From Oscillospiraceae bacterium (GTDB lineage: Bacteria > Bacillota > Clostridia > Oscillospirales > Oscillospiraceae), in contig SVMI01000003.1 in assembly GCA_015067495.1 (NCBI GenBank), positions 116,971 to 180,970 on the forward strand: DNA of 64,000 nucleotides, read 5' to 3'. Below, piece after piece: positions 1 to 9,553 of the stretch. The notes under the pieces are model-generated. The model saw only the letters and a program-made list of their open reading frames with translations. It had not been told where the DNA came from and did no database searches. A program made the position numbers and the translations under genes. Numbering within the stretch: the first letter of the stretch is position 1; each line of letters begins with the position of its first letter.

Positions 1-2
1 TG

Positions 3-299
3 GTTGCAAAGCACGTTTTTGAGGAAAACGATGCGGTAGTGCAGGCGATTCGGTATCATACCACCGGAAGAGCCAACATGACCCTTCTGGAAAAGATCAT
101 TTATGTGGCGGATTACATGGAGCCAAACCGGGATTTTCCGGGCGTGGAAAAGCTCAGGGAGCTGGCGTTCAGCGATCTTGACCAAGCCCTTCATCTGGGA
201 TTGAAGATGACATTGGAAATACTTTTAGAGCAGGGCAGTGAGGTCTCGCCCGGATCACGGGAGGCACTTGCATGGCTCGAAACGAAAGGAACGATTTGA
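3..299 (+). CDS. yqeK: YqeK-like HD-domain hydrolase, C-terminal part (truncated by window start)
   Basis: Open frame from window start; motif IRYHTTGRANMTLLEKIIYVADYMEPNRDFPGV typical of YqeK; directly upstream of rsfS. Confidence 0.85.
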   Translation, partial: VAKHVFEENDAVVQAIRYHTTGRANMTLLEKIIYVADYMEPNRDFPGVEKLRELAFSDLDQALHLGLKMTLEILLEQGSEVSPGSREALAWLETKGTI

Positions 300-662
300 A
301 TGATGACTGCAAAAGAAGTCGCCTTGGCGGTAACCAAGGCGTTGGATGAAAAGAAGGGCATCGATATCAAGCTGCTGAAGATTGACCGGGTGTCGAGCCT
401 TGCAGATTATTTTCTGATCTGTACCGGCAACTCCAGCACCCACGTCAAGACACTTTGCGATTACGCGGAGTATGTTCTTGAGGAGCTGGGCGAGCCGATG
501 CTGGGTCGTGAGGGACACCGGGGCAACTCTTGGGAGCTGCTGGACTTTGGCTCTATCGTTGTCCATGTCTTTACGGACGAAGCGCGCAAGTTCTATGATC
601 TGGAGCGTCTGTGGGCAGACGCGGAGCAAGTAGATCTGGCAAGCATTCTGCTGCCTGACTGA
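300..662 (+). CDS. rsfS: Ribosome silencing factor RsfS (YbeB/Iojap family)
   Basis: DRVSSLADYFLICTGNSSTHVKTL and EGHRGNSWELLDFGSIVVHVF motifs; yqeK-rsfS-leuS order. Confidence 0.93.
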   Translation: MMTAKEVALAVTKALDEKKGIDIKLLKIDRVSSLADYFLICTGNSSTHVKTLCDYAEYVLEELGEPMLGREGHRGNSWELLDFGSIVVHVFTDEARKFYDLERLWADAEQVDLASILLPD

Positions 663-680
663 TTGATAGAGGTGAAAAGC

Positions 681-3107
681 ATGCCGAATTATGATTATTC
701 TGCCATTGAGAAGAAATGGCAAGCATACTGGGAAGAGCATAAGACCTTCCATACGGATGTGTGGGATTTTTCCAAGCCGAAGTACTACGTGCTGGATATG
801 TTCCCGTATCCCTCCGGCGTGGGTCTGCATGCAGGTCACCCGGAAGGCTATACCGCAACGGATATTATGTCCCGCATGAAGCGCATGCAGGGCTTTAACG
901 TGCTGCACCCCATGGGCTACGACTCCTTCGGTCTGCCTGCGGAGCAGTATGCTGTTGACACCGGCAATCATCCCAATGGCTTTACCCAGAAGAACATCGA
1001 GACCTTCTCCAAGCAGCTGAAGGAGCTGGGCTTCGACTATGACTGGTCCAAGGTGGTCGCCACTTCTGACCCTGAGTTCTACAAGTGGACTCAGTGGATC
1101 TTCAAGAAGCTGTGGGAAGCAGGCTATGCCAAGCGCATCGAGATGCCTGTCAACTGGTGTGAGGCACTGGGCACGGTATTGGCAAACGATGAGGTCATCG
1201 ATGGCAAGTCCGAGCGCGGCGGCTATCCCGTTGTGAAGAAGATGATGATGCAGTGGGTCATCGACCAGCCTGCATTTGCTGAGAAGCTGCTGGAAGGTCT
1301 GGATGAGATCGACTGGCCTGAGTCCACCAAGGAGATCCAGCGCAACTGGATCGGCAAGTCTACCGGCGTTGAGGTGGACTTCCAGCTGGTTGGCGGCGGC
1401 GAATTTTCCATCTATACCACCTGTATCGAGACCATCTACGGCATCACCTTCATGGTTCTTGCCCCTGACGGCAAGATCACCGCAAGCCTGCTTGATCGCG
1501 TAGAAAACCGCGAGGAGGTTCAGGCTTACATTGACGAGGCAGCCAAGAAGAGCGATATCGACCGCACCGATGCCACCAAGACCAAGACCGGCTGTCCCCT
1601 GAAGGGCATTTACGCCATCAACCCCGTCAACGGCAAGGAAGTGCCGGTGTTCATCGGCGACTTCGTGCTGGGCAATTACGGCACCGGCGCGGTTATGGCT
1701 GTTCCCAGCCACGATCAGCGTGACTTTGAGTATGCTGTGGCACACAACATCCCCATGATTCAGGTGATTGAGGGTCGCGATGTTTCCGAGTGCGCCTTCG
1801 AGAAGCAGGATTACCTCGGCAAGGGCTGCAAGCTGGTCAACTCCGAGGAATTTACCGGCTTGACTGTTGAGGAAGCCAAGGAAGCCATCACCTGCAAGCT
1901 GGAAAAGGCAGGCGTCGCCAGAAGAAAGGTCAATTACCACTTCCGTGAGTGGATCTTTGCCCGTCAGCGCTACTGGGGCGAACCCGTTCCCTGCGTCTAC
2001 ACCGAGGACGGCGAAACCGTCTTTCTGCCCGATGAGCAGCTGCCTGTTGTGCTGCCCGTCCTTGAGGATTACAAGGGTCGCGGCGGTCAGGCACCGCTGG
2101 AGAACGCCGAGGAGTGGAAGTTCTATGATCAGGACGGTCTGAAGGGCAAGCGTGAGACCTCTACCATGCCCGGCTCTGCAGGCTCTTCCTGGTACTACAT
2201 GCGCTATATCGATCCCAACAACGACAAGGCATTCTGTGATTCCGAGCTTCTGAAGCACTGGATGCCCGTCGACCTCTACATCGGCGGACCTGAACATGCC
2301 GTCGGTCACCTGATCTACTCCAGAATCTGGAACCGCTTCCTCTATGACAACGGTCTTGCACCCACGAAGGAGCCTTTCAAGAAGCTGGTCCATCAGGGAA
2401 TGATCCTTGGCGAGAACGGCATCAAGATGGGGAAACGTTTCCCCGAATTTGTGGTCAATCCCAGCGATATCGTCCGGGAGTATGGCGCGGATACCCTGCG
2501 TCTTTACGAGATGTTCATGGGACCGCTGGAGGTCTCCAAGCCTTGGAGCATGACCGGCGTTGCCGGCGCAAAGAAGTTCATCAACCGCGTGTGGAACTTC
2601 TTCACTGAGCCTGCCAATATCACGGAAACCGATGACGGCAAGCTGACCAAGATCTACCATCAGACGGTCAAGAAGGTCACCTCGGACTTTGAGGTGTTGG
2701 GCTTCAATACCGCCATCGCACAGATGATGGTATTCGTCAACGAGGTCTATAAGAACGGCACCTGCCCCAGAGAATACGCAGAGGGCTTTATCAAGATGAT
2801 CTCCTGCATCATTCCTCACGTGGGTGAGGAGATCTGGCAGCTGCTGGGTCATGACACCACCATCGCCTACGAGTGCTGGCCCACCTACGACGAGGCAAAG
2901 TGCAAGGACAGCGTCGTGACGATTGCCGTTCAGGTTAACGGCAAGATGCGCGGCACTGTTGAGATGGAAGCAGACCTTGATAATGATGCTGTGGTTGCCA
3001 ACGTGCTGGCAAATGAGAAGATCGCTGCCTTCCTTGAGAAGAACGGCGGCAGCATCGTCAAGACCATCGTGGTCAAGAATAAGCTGGTCAATCTGATCGT
3101 GAAGTAA
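681..3107 (+). CDS. leuS: Leucyl-tRNA synthetase
   Basis: MFPYPSGVGLHAGHPEGYTATDI (HIGH region), GKRFPEFVVNPSDIV near KMSKS region; start chosen at MPNYDYSAIEKKW after RBS. Confidence 0.96.
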   Translation: MPNYDYSAIEKKWQAYWEEHKTFHTDVWDFSKPKYYVLDMFPYPSGVGLHAGHPEGYTATDIMSRMKRMQGFNVLHPMGYDSFGLPAEQYAVDTGNHPNGFTQKNIETFSKQLKELGFDYDWSKVVATSDPEFYKWTQWIFKKLWEAGYAKRIEMPVNWCEALGTVLANDEVIDGKSERGGYPVVKKMMMQWVIDQPAFAEKLLEGLDEIDWPESTKEIQRNWIGKSTGVEVDFQLVGGGEFSIYTTCIETIYGITFMVLAPDGKITASLLDRVENREEVQAYIDEAAKKSDIDRTDATKTKTGCPLKGIYAINPVNGKEVPVFIGDFVLGNYGTGAVMAVPSHDQRDFEYAVAHNIPMIQVIEGRDVSECAFEKQDYLGKGCKLVNSEEFTGLTVEEAKEAITCKLEKAGVARRKVNYHFREWIFARQRYWGEPVPCVYTEDGETVFLPDEQLPVVLPVLEDYKGRGGQAPLENAEEWKFYDQDGLKGKRETSTMPGSAGSSWYYMRYIDPNNDKAFCDSELLKHWMPVDLYIGGPEHAVGHLIYSRIWNRFLYDNGLAPTKEPFKKLVHQGMILGENGIKMGKRFPEFVVNPSDIVREYGADTLRLYEMFMGPLEVSKPWSMTGVAGAKKFINRVWNFFTEPANITETDDGKLTKIYHQTVKKVTSDFEVLGFNTAIAQMMVFVNEVYKNGTCPREYAEGFIKMISCIIPHVGEEIWQLLGHDTTIAYECWPTYDEAKCKDSVVTIAVQVNGKMRGTVEMEADLDNDAVVANVLANEKIAAFLEKNGGSIVKTIVVKNKLVNLIVK

Positions 3108-3131
3108 TTTCGAAAAAATTGGAATTATTTC

Positions 3132-3160
3132 TTGACATTTGCAGAAATAGCTTGTATAAT
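3132..3160 (+). promoter_or_regulatory. Sigma-A type promoter for rpsU
   Basis: TTGACA - 17 bp - TATAAT. Confidence 0.85.
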
Positions 3161-3231
3161 ACTCTAGCTTGAGTATCAAGCCCTGAACGCATCCAGGACT
3201 TAGCCGGATGCTATCGGAGGGAGGGAAAACA

Positions 3232-3414
3232 ATGTCTGAAATTCGCGTCAAGGAAAACGAGACCCTGGAAAGCGCCCTGCGTCGTTTTAAGCGTAGCTGC
3301 GCCAAGGAAGGCGTGATCGCTGAAGTTAAGAAGCGCGAGCATTATGTCAGCCCCAGCCTGAAGCGTAAGCAGAAGTCTGAAGCTGCCCGTAAGAACAAGA
3401 GAAAGTTCTACTAA
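3232..3414 (+). CDS. rpsU: 30S ribosomal protein S21
   Basis: [63 protein letters not shown] ggagggagg upstream. Confidence 0.97.
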   Translation: MSEIRVKENETLESALRRFKRSCAKEGVIAEVKKREHYVSPSLKRKQKSEAARKNKRKFY

Positions 3415-3437
3415 TATCCCTCTTGCGTTATGTGCTC

Positions 3438-3467
3438 AAAACCGCCCTGCATTGCAGGGCGGTTTTT
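3438..3467 (+). terminator. Rho-independent terminator of rpsU
   Basis: aaaccgccctgca-ttgcagggcggttttt. Confidence 0.9.
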
Positions 3468-3477
3468 ACGTTCAAAA

Positions 3478-3504
3478 GAAAGCCACCGGCGAGCCGGTGG
3501 CTTT
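3478..3504 (-). terminator. Terminator for the minus-strand gene ending at 3507
   Basis: Inverted repeat agccaccggc-gagccggtggct with T-run on minus strand. Confidence 0.8.
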
Positions 3505-3506
3505 GC

Positions 3507-5504
3507 TTATTTACAGATGAGAATGCAGCTCTCGAGACCGCAAAGGGTTTCTTCAATCACATAGCCGGTTTCGGTTTTGCGATAGTTCGGTGTGTATCCA
3601 TCAGGATGGGACGGGGTGATGATTTCAAGCTGCGTAAAGACCGCATCCGTTTCGATGTGCAGCGATTCATAATCGTCATCGCAGAAGTTTACAAGCATGA
3701 GGATCAGTTTTCCGTCCTTGCGGAAGGAATAGGGTGCCACGTTTTCTTCCGTGACGAAGAATTTGTCGGCAAGCAATCCGCTTTTGTTCATTGCCTGCTT
3801 GATCACGTGTTCCCGCAGGGGATGGTACATGCCGTAGGGAATCGGTTCGGTACGGTTATACTTGTGCGGTTCGATGAAGGCGTTTCCAACGACAGTCATA
3901 CCGGCGCCGAAGGGCTGCTCATAAGCATCCATCATGGTGGTGTAGGCTGTTTTCTCCCGGTTGCCATAGGTGACATGCACATAATCGCCCGTGCCGAAGA
4001 AGCTGGTTGCCCTCATCTTGGTGATGCCGTACAGCTTTTCGCCGGTGCAGAGCTGTTCAAAGGTCTTGATGCTCTTTCGCTCCACAAAGCATTCGTAGCC
4101 ATCGGCGTCGATCAGCTGCTGCAGACCCATGTCAAACAGCGCTTCCACACCATTGCCGTTGAGGATGACGAAGTTATTCGCAAAGAGCTTTTCTATCTGC
4201 GTCTTGGAAAGGGAACGAAGTACTTGTCCGTCTACTGCAACCACTCCACCCGTCATATCCGCATCTGCGCTGTAGTGGCAGTTGACGCCCAGCAGGGCAA
4301 GCCATGCCATCAGCTCGCCGGTGGTGTCGGTGAAACCGTTGATGTAATCGCCGCTGTCTGCCTTTGCGGTGTACGCCACGTCCTCGTTGACAAGAACTGC
4401 CACACCCGTCATATCGGCAGGGGAGAGCTTCAATTCCTCAGCCCGGCTCAAATACGGCTTGATGGAAGCGTACATTTTGGCAAGGCGCTCGTAGTTGATC
4501 GCGCCGTTGCCGTTGAACTCGAAAATAGAAAAGGTCGAGCCGGAAAGAAGCAGGGGAATCGCGTTCAGCTGCTGAAATTTGTTGAAACGGACGCTCTTGG
4601 TGTAGTTGCCGTGGGGGTTGTTCTCGATCTCCGTCACACAATTGGCGGTATTGTCGGTCAGATAGCGGTTGAGCATCGACCAACAGTGCAGGCGAGTGCC
4701 GCTTTGCTGGGGGGAGAACTGACGGGGAACACCGGTGGTGATGCGGTTGAAAGGCTTTTCCCGTCCGTCGGATGCAAGAGTTTTGAAAAATGCGGGATAG
4801 CGTCTGCCTTCTTCAAGATAGGCACCGCCGGTCATCAGACCGAAGCAGCGCTGATCCACGTGGTCAGCGATATACTGCAGTGTGTCCTCCATGGTCTCGC
4901 GGCTGATGTCCACAAATGCTTTTCTGGCGGCGGCATCGGTGCCAATCAGCCTGACAAAGGTCTCTCGGTCATAGGAAGTGCCGAGCCGCTCGTTATAAAG
5001 GCGCATGTGTTCCTCACAGAAGCAGCCCCGTTTGATGTTTTTTGCAGAGCCATGTCCGTGCAGGCGGAAGTCATCTTCCAGCCAGATTGTGTCGGGCTGA
5101 ATGGCTTCTACATAGAAGTTCAGCAGCTCTGCGTAGTATTTCCGCCAGTTTTCGCAAGCGGGGCAGGCGACCATTTCCGCCGTCGCGCCGTCGTGACCCA
5201 CAAAGGTGCGGAAATTCTGACCGTCCTTCAAGGATCTTCCGCCGTCGTAGTGTCCAATGGTCATCCAAGGGTTGAGGGAAACGGTGATGCCCATTTCCTT
5301 CAGGTACGTGCTTGCGCGGTTGATGACCTGCGCATAGGGCTTCGCTTCTTCAATGGTGATGTGACCGATGGCAAGCTCCTCGCAGCCAATGAAGAAAATC
5401 ACATCGTCGATCTTTGCCTTTTTGCAAAAATCAAGCATATTTTCAAGCCGTTCCTCAAAGTCGAGGGTGGGCGGCAGCTGGATTCGCAAATGATAACGGA
5501 ACAT
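3507..5504 (-). CDS. Putative glycoside-hydrolase-like (TIM barrel) protein of unknown specificity
   Basis: 665 aa; QPDTIWLEDDFRLHGHG and CENWRKYYAELLNFYVEAI resemble GH42-like/beta-galactosidase-type barrels; no exact family recognised. Confidence 0.5.
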   Translation of the reverse strand: MFRYHLRIQLPPTLDFEERLENMLDFCKKAKIDDVIFFIGCEELAIGHITIEEAKPYAQVINRASTYLKEMGITVSLNPWMTIGHYDGGRSLKDGQNFRTFVGHDGATAEMVACPACENWRKYYAELLNFYVEAIQPDTIWLEDDFRLHGHGSAKNIKRGCFCEEHMRLYNERLGTSYDRETFVRLIGTDAAARKAFVDISRETMEDTLQYIADHVDQRCFGLMTGGAYLEEGRRYPAFFKTLASDGREKPFNRITTGVPRQFSPQQSGTRLHCWSMLNRYLTDNTANCVTEIENNPHGNYTKSVRFNKFQQLNAIPLLLSGSTFSIFEFNGNGAINYERLAKMYASIKPYLSRAEELKLSPADMTGVAVLVNEDVAYTAKADSGDYINGFTDTTGELMAWLALLGVNCHYSADADMTGGVVAVDGQVLRSLSKTQIEKLFANNFVILNGNGVEALFDMGLQQLIDADGYECFVERKSIKTFEQLCTGEKLYGITKMRATSFFGTGDYVHVTYGNREKTAYTTMMDAYEQPFGAGMTVVGNAFIEPHKYNRTEPIPYGMYHPLREHVIKQAMNKSGLLADKFFVTEENVAPYSFRKDGKLILMLVNFCDDDYESLHIETDAVFTQLEIITPSHPDGYTPNYRKTETGYVIEETLCGLESCILICK

Positions 5505-5557
5505 TTTATCTCTCCTTCCTTTGCAGTACTGTCATTATAGCATCATTCCAAAGTTCG

Positions 5558-6268
5558 TCAAGAAGAAAAGTCCCGTAATTCCTGAAAAAGCCCGACAGCT
5601 CCCTTGACACCCAGTGCTTCCGCTTCTGCCAGCCAAGAGGCAAGCTCGGCGCAGCTTCTGCATAGGCTGAAAACGATCTGCTCCTGTTCAATTTTAATGT
5701 GATAACGGCAGTGCAGCGTGTCATCATAATGGGGACACGCATCGCAGGTTGTGTACGAAAGGGGAAGATAGTGGGAAGTATCCTTGTCTACAAGAACCTG
5801 CGCGCATATGGGTGCGGCATCCAGCCAAATCTCCCGGTTTCGGTATGGCTCCAGATATTCCGGGAGCGGCTGCCAGAGGGGTTCAGGCGGCAAAAAGATC
5901 GGACAGTCAAGTGTGTCTGCATAGCAGGAAGACACCACAACGGGGCAGGAAAGGGTTGATACAATGCGCTCGGTCAATGTCCGCAGTCCGTCATGATCCG
6001 GGCGCTGAAAATCCAGTAAAAGTGCCGCAGGATGGAGCTTTGTAACGGCATCGGACAGCTGTGAGAGGATTACATCGCACCCATGATCCTGATAAGGAGT
6101 GCTGTCGTCCAAAATCAGCAGGGAGTTAGGCGGCAGCTGCGCGGGGAAATTGCACAGCCCCTCGCCGCTGGGGGAAAAGTGACACGCCATCCACCCAAGG
6201 CGCGTCGGTAGCTGCGTACAGGTGAGAAATTCAGCGCCCGTCATGGCAAGATATATGGGAATTGGCAT
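5558..6268 (-). CDS. Hypothetical protein with Cys-rich segment (CDACPHYDDTLHCRYH...CRSC)
   Basis: ATG at 6268 preceded by aaaggtggg RBS; longer ORF extension is antisense to yqeG. Confidence 0.6.
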   Translation of the reverse strand: MPIPIYLAMTGAEFLTCTQLPTRLGWMACHFSPSGEGLCNFPAQLPPNSLLILDDSTPYQDHGCDVILSQLSDAVTKLHPAALLLDFQRPDHDGLRTLTERIVSTLSCPVVVSSCYADTLDCPIFLPPEPLWQPLPEYLEPYRNREIWLDAAPICAQVLVDKDTSHYLPLSYTTCDACPHYDDTLHCRYHIKIEQEQIVFSLCRSCAELASWLAEAEALGVKGAVGLFQELRDFSS

Positions 6269-6329
6269 GGACAAAACCCACCTTTCATGATATAATCCCA
6301 GCATACCATATGAAAGCGCGGTAATTTTT

Positions 6330-6833
6330 ATGTCATTTTCCCTGCTGCCAAAGGTTCTGACCGACCGCATTACCGATCTGAGCGTTTCGTTTTTTGAAGA
6401 ACGGAACATCCGGCTGGTGATGCTGGATTTTGACAATACCGTTGTGCCATACACCACGAATGAACCGGCGGAGCAGGTGCAGACATGGCTGGAGGAGATC
6501 AAGCGTTCTTCCCTGTCGCTGTGCATCCTGTCAAACTCCCACAAAAGCCGCGTGCGAAAGTTCTGTGAGTGCTACGGCATCGATTGCATCACCCATGCCC
6601 GCAAGCCTTTTTCCAAGGGTATCCGCGCCTGCATGGCACGCTACGGCGCGGAGCCATGGGAATGCGCGCTGATCGGAGATCAGATCTATACGGACGTTCT
6701 GGGCGCGAACTGCTGCGGTGTCACATCGATCCTTGTGCGGTCGATCCACAATCATACTTTCTGGCTGAAGGCACGTCATGTGCTGGAAAAGCCCTTTATC
6801 TATGCTGCAAAGAAAAGGAGACTCAGACTATGA
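6330..6833 (+). CDS. YqeG family HAD IIIA-type phosphatase
   Basis: VMLDFDNTVVPY, ILSNSHKSRVRKFC, IGDQIYTDVLGAN motifs. Confidence 0.9.
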   Translation: MSFSLLPKVLTDRITDLSVSFFEERNIRLVMLDFDNTVVPYTTNEPAEQVQTWLEEIKRSSLSLCILSNSHKSRVRKFCECYGIDCITHARKPFSKGIRACMARYGAEPWECALIGDQIYTDVLGANCCGVTSILVRSIHNHTFWLKARHVLEKPFIYAAKKRRLRL

Positions 6834-7894
6834 AAAATCTTGAAAAGTACCTGACCCTGCTCGATGGGGAAGTGGATGGTCTGCTGCTGACCAGCCGCTA
6901 CAGCCGCCACTACGGCGCGGAGTTCGACATCGCTGAGGGTGCTGCCATCGTTACGAAAAAGGGCTGCCGCTATTTCACCGACAGCCGTTACATCGAATCC
7001 GCGCAGAACGGCATCAAGGGCTTTGAGGTCATCGACATCGTCACCGAAAAGGGCTACGTCGGCTGCCTGAACAAAGCCATCGCGGAGTTCGGCGTCAAGA
7101 CTCTCGGCTACGAGGAGAGCTATCTGACTGCCCGTGAGCTTTTCACCTATGAAAAAACGCTCAACGCCCGTCTTGTGCCTATGAACGACAAGATCAACGG
7201 CTTCCGCGCTGTCAAGGAGGCGTGGGAGCTTGACCTGATGCGCAAGGCACAGGCGATCGCAGATAAGGCATTTACCGAAGTGCTGACACGCATCAAGCCC
7301 GGCATGACCGAGCTGGAGCTGCAGGCGGAGCTGATCTACTGCCTGTATAAGAACGGCGGTCAGGGTCTGTCCTTTGATCCCATCGTGGTTTCCGGCCCGA
7401 ATACCAGCCTGCCCCACGGCGTTGCGGGGGAACGGGTGATTCAGGAAGGGGACTTCATCACCATGGACTTTGGTGTTCTGTATCAGGGCTACTGCTCCGA
7501 TATGACCCGCACCGTGGCGGTCGGATATGCAACTGACGAGATGAAGAAGGTCTATGAGACTGTCCTGCAGGCGCAGCTTGCAGGTCTGGCAGCGACCAAG
7601 GCGGGCGTACCCGGCTGTGAGATCGATGCTGCTGCCCGCAAGGTCATCACCGATGCAGGCTATGGCGAATACTTCGGTCACGGCTACGGTCACAGTCTCG
7701 GTCTTGAGGTCCACGAGAGTCCCAGCCCCAATGCCAGAAATCAGGAGGGCATCCCCGAAAACGCGGTCTGCTCCGCCGAACCCGGCATCTATCTGCCCGG
7801 AAAATTCGGCGTCCGCATTGAGGATGTGACCATTTTTACAGCTGATGGCTATGAAAACATCACTTTCAGCCCGAAAAATCTGATAATTGTCTAA
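6830..7894 (+). CDS. M24 family metallopeptidase (Xaa-Pro aminopeptidase-like)
   Basis: MDFGVLYQGYCSDMTRTV, GHGYGHSLGLEVHESP, AEPGIYLPGKFGVRIEDV; ATGA overlap with preceding gene. Confidence 0.92.
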   Translation: MKNLEKYLTLLDGEVDGLLLTSRYSRHYGAEFDIAEGAAIVTKKGCRYFTDSRYIESAQNGIKGFEVIDIVTEKGYVGCLNKAIAEFGVKTLGYEESYLTARELFTYEKTLNARLVPMNDKINGFRAVKEAWELDLMRKAQAIADKAFTEVLTRIKPGMTELELQAELIYCLYKNGGQGLSFDPIVVSGPNTSLPHGVAGERVIQEGDFITMDFGVLYQGYCSDMTRTVAVGYATDEMKKVYETVLQAQLAGLAATKAGVPGCEIDAAARKVITDAGYGEYFGHGYGHSLGLEVHESPSPNARNQEGIPENAVCSAEPGIYLPGKFGVRIEDVTIFTADGYENITFSPKNLIIV

Positions 7895-7912
7895 AAAACT
7901 TTCGATACCCCC

Positions 7913-7941
7913 TTGAAAAAATCGGATCGATAGGTTAAAAT
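7913..7941 (+). promoter_or_regulatory. Candidate promoter for efp
   Basis: TTGAAA - 17 bp - TAAAAT. Confidence 0.55.
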
Positions 7942-8004
7942 ATACTGGTTAAAATACGTACATTTTAAAACCCGCAAGGGTCATACAATTAGGAGGATAT
8001 AAAA

Positions 8005-8568
8005 ATGATTTCTGCAGGCGATATTAGAAATGGTATTACCTTCGAGATGGACGGCAAGGTTATGCAGGTCATCGAATTCCAGCACGTCAAGCCCGGCAAG
8101 GGTGCTGCTTTCGTTCGTGTCAAGATGCGCAACGTCATCACCGGCGGCGTGACTGAAACCAGCCTGAACCCCTCTGCAAAGTTCCCCACCGCTTTCGTTG
8201 AGAGAAAGAAGATGGAGTACTCCTACAACGACGGCGAGCTGTACTACTTCATGGACCCCGAGACCTACGATATGGTTCCCCTGAATGCTGACGTTCTGGG
8301 CGACGGCTTCAAGTTCGTCAAGGAAAACGACGTTTGCACCATCATGAGCTACAAGGGCAACGTCTTCGGCGTTGAAGTTCCCAACTTTGTTGACCTGGTC
8401 GTCACTAAGACCGAACCCGGCTTTGCCGGCAACACCGCCACCAACGTTACCAAGCCCGCAACTGTTGAGACCGGCGCTGAGATCAAGGTGCCTCTCTTTA
8501 TCAACGAGGGCGACAAGGTTCAGATCGATACCCGTACCGGCGAATATCTGGGCCGCTCCAAGGCTTAA
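8005..8568 (+). CDS. efp: Elongation factor P
   Basis: [43 protein letters not shown]-term [18 protein letters not shown]. Confidence 0.97.
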   Translation: MISAGDIRNGITFEMDGKVMQVIEFQHVKPGKGAAFVRVKMRNVITGGVTETSLNPSAKFPTAFVERKKMEYSYNDGELYYFMDPETYDMVPLNADVLGDGFKFVKENDVCTIMSYKGNVFGVEVPNFVDLVVTKTEPGFAGNTATNVTKPATVETGAEIKVPLFINEGDKVQIDTRTGEYLGRSKA

Positions 8569-8598
8569 TATTTATCCAACCCCGAAAGGAGAAGCATT

Positions 8599-9051
8599 AT
8601 GACGATTTCCGAAAAAGCTGCCTATTTGAAGGGCCTCATGGATGGCTTGAACCTCGACACCGAAAAGGATGAGGGCAAGATGATCGCAGCCATTGTAGAC
8701 CTGCTTGGCGATGTGACCAAGAAGCTGACGGCTGTGGAGGATACCACGATCGCCATCTCCGACGAACTGGATGAGATCGAAGAAGATCTCGACGCAATCG
8801 AAGACTTCATCCTCGATGAGGATGACGACGATGACTACGACGATGACGATGATGATTACGACGAGTACGAAGATGACGAAGACTACGATGAGGAAGGCTT
8901 CGACTTCGGCGACGAGGACAGCATCATTTACGAGGTGCAGTGCGCCTGCGGCGAGATCATCAACTTCGACGAAGAGACCCTCGAGCAGGGCGGCATGACC
9001 TGCCCCAACTGTGGCGAATCCCTTGAGTTCACCACCGAAGACGAGGAGTAA
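8599..9051 (+). CDS. CD1247 N-terminal-domain-like protein with Asp-rich linker and C-terminal Cys4 zinc-ribbon
   Basis: MTISEKAAYLKGLMDGLNLD..., DDDDDYDDDDDDYDEYEDDED, CACGEI...CPNCGESL. Confidence 0.75.
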   Translation: MTISEKAAYLKGLMDGLNLDTEKDEGKMIAAIVDLLGDVTKKLTAVEDTTIAISDELDEIEEDLDAIEDFILDEDDDDDYDDDDDDYDEYEDDEDYDEEGFDFGDEDSIIYEVQCACGEIINFDEETLEQGGMTCPNCGESLEFTTEDEE

Positions 9052-9065
9052 TTCTAATAACCGAT

Positions 9066-9097
9066 ACTGCCGCAGCGATCCCGCTGCGGCAGTTTTT
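9066..9097 (+). terminator. Rho-independent terminator
   Basis: actgccgcagcg-atcc-cgctgcggcagttttt. Confidence 0.88.
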
Positions 9098-9107
9098 GGA
9101 GGAAAAT

Positions 9108-9521
9108 ATGAAACATAAAGAATTTTTCCGCACGGTCAAATTTGTGCTGTTTTCCATTTCTGCCGGTGTGATCCAGATGGGCAGCTTTGCCCTGCTCAAT
9201 GAGCTGGCGGGTTTGGAGTATTGGCTTTCCTATCTGATCGCGCTGGTGCTGTCGGTGCTGTGGAACTTCACCTTCAACCGCCGCTATACCTTCCAGTCTA
9301 CGGAGAACATCGGTCGTGCGATGCTACTGGTGGGTCTTTACTACTGCGCGTTCACACCGCTGTCCACTTGGCTGGAGCATATTTTGGCAGGTGATATGGG
9401 CTGGAATGAGTATCTGGTGACCTTCCTCAATATGCTGCTGAACATGGTGACGGAGTTCCTCTTCCAGCGCTTTGTGGTCTATCGCAAATCCATTGACACC
9501 AACGAACTAGCAAATAAATAA
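9108..9521 (+). CDS. GtrA family membrane protein
   Basis: Four hydrophobic segments; WNFTFNRRYTFQ and NMVTEFLFQRFVVYR motifs. Confidence 0.88.
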   Translation: MKHKEFFRTVKFVLFSISAGVIQMGSFALLNELAGLEYWLSYLIALVLSVLWNFTFNRRYTFQSTENIGRAMLLVGLYYCAFTPLSTWLEHILAGDMGWNEYLVTFLNMLLNMVTEFLFQRFVVYRKSIDTNELANK

Positions 9522-9525
9522 AATG

Positions 9526-9552
9526 AAGCCGAGCCTTGATGGCTCGGCTTTC
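9526..9552. terminator. Bidirectional terminator between gtrA-like gene and rsmI
   Basis: aagccgagcc-ttgat-ggctcggctt. Confidence 0.8.
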
Positions 9553-9553
9553 C

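Noticed and set aside
255-3305. Long minus-strand ORF (1016 aa) opposite leuS
   Set aside because: Antisense shadow of leuS codon usage; no recognisable domains
3423-5540. 705-aa plus-strand ORF
   Set aside because: Mirror of the minus-strand GH-like gene, which has RBS and protein-like composition
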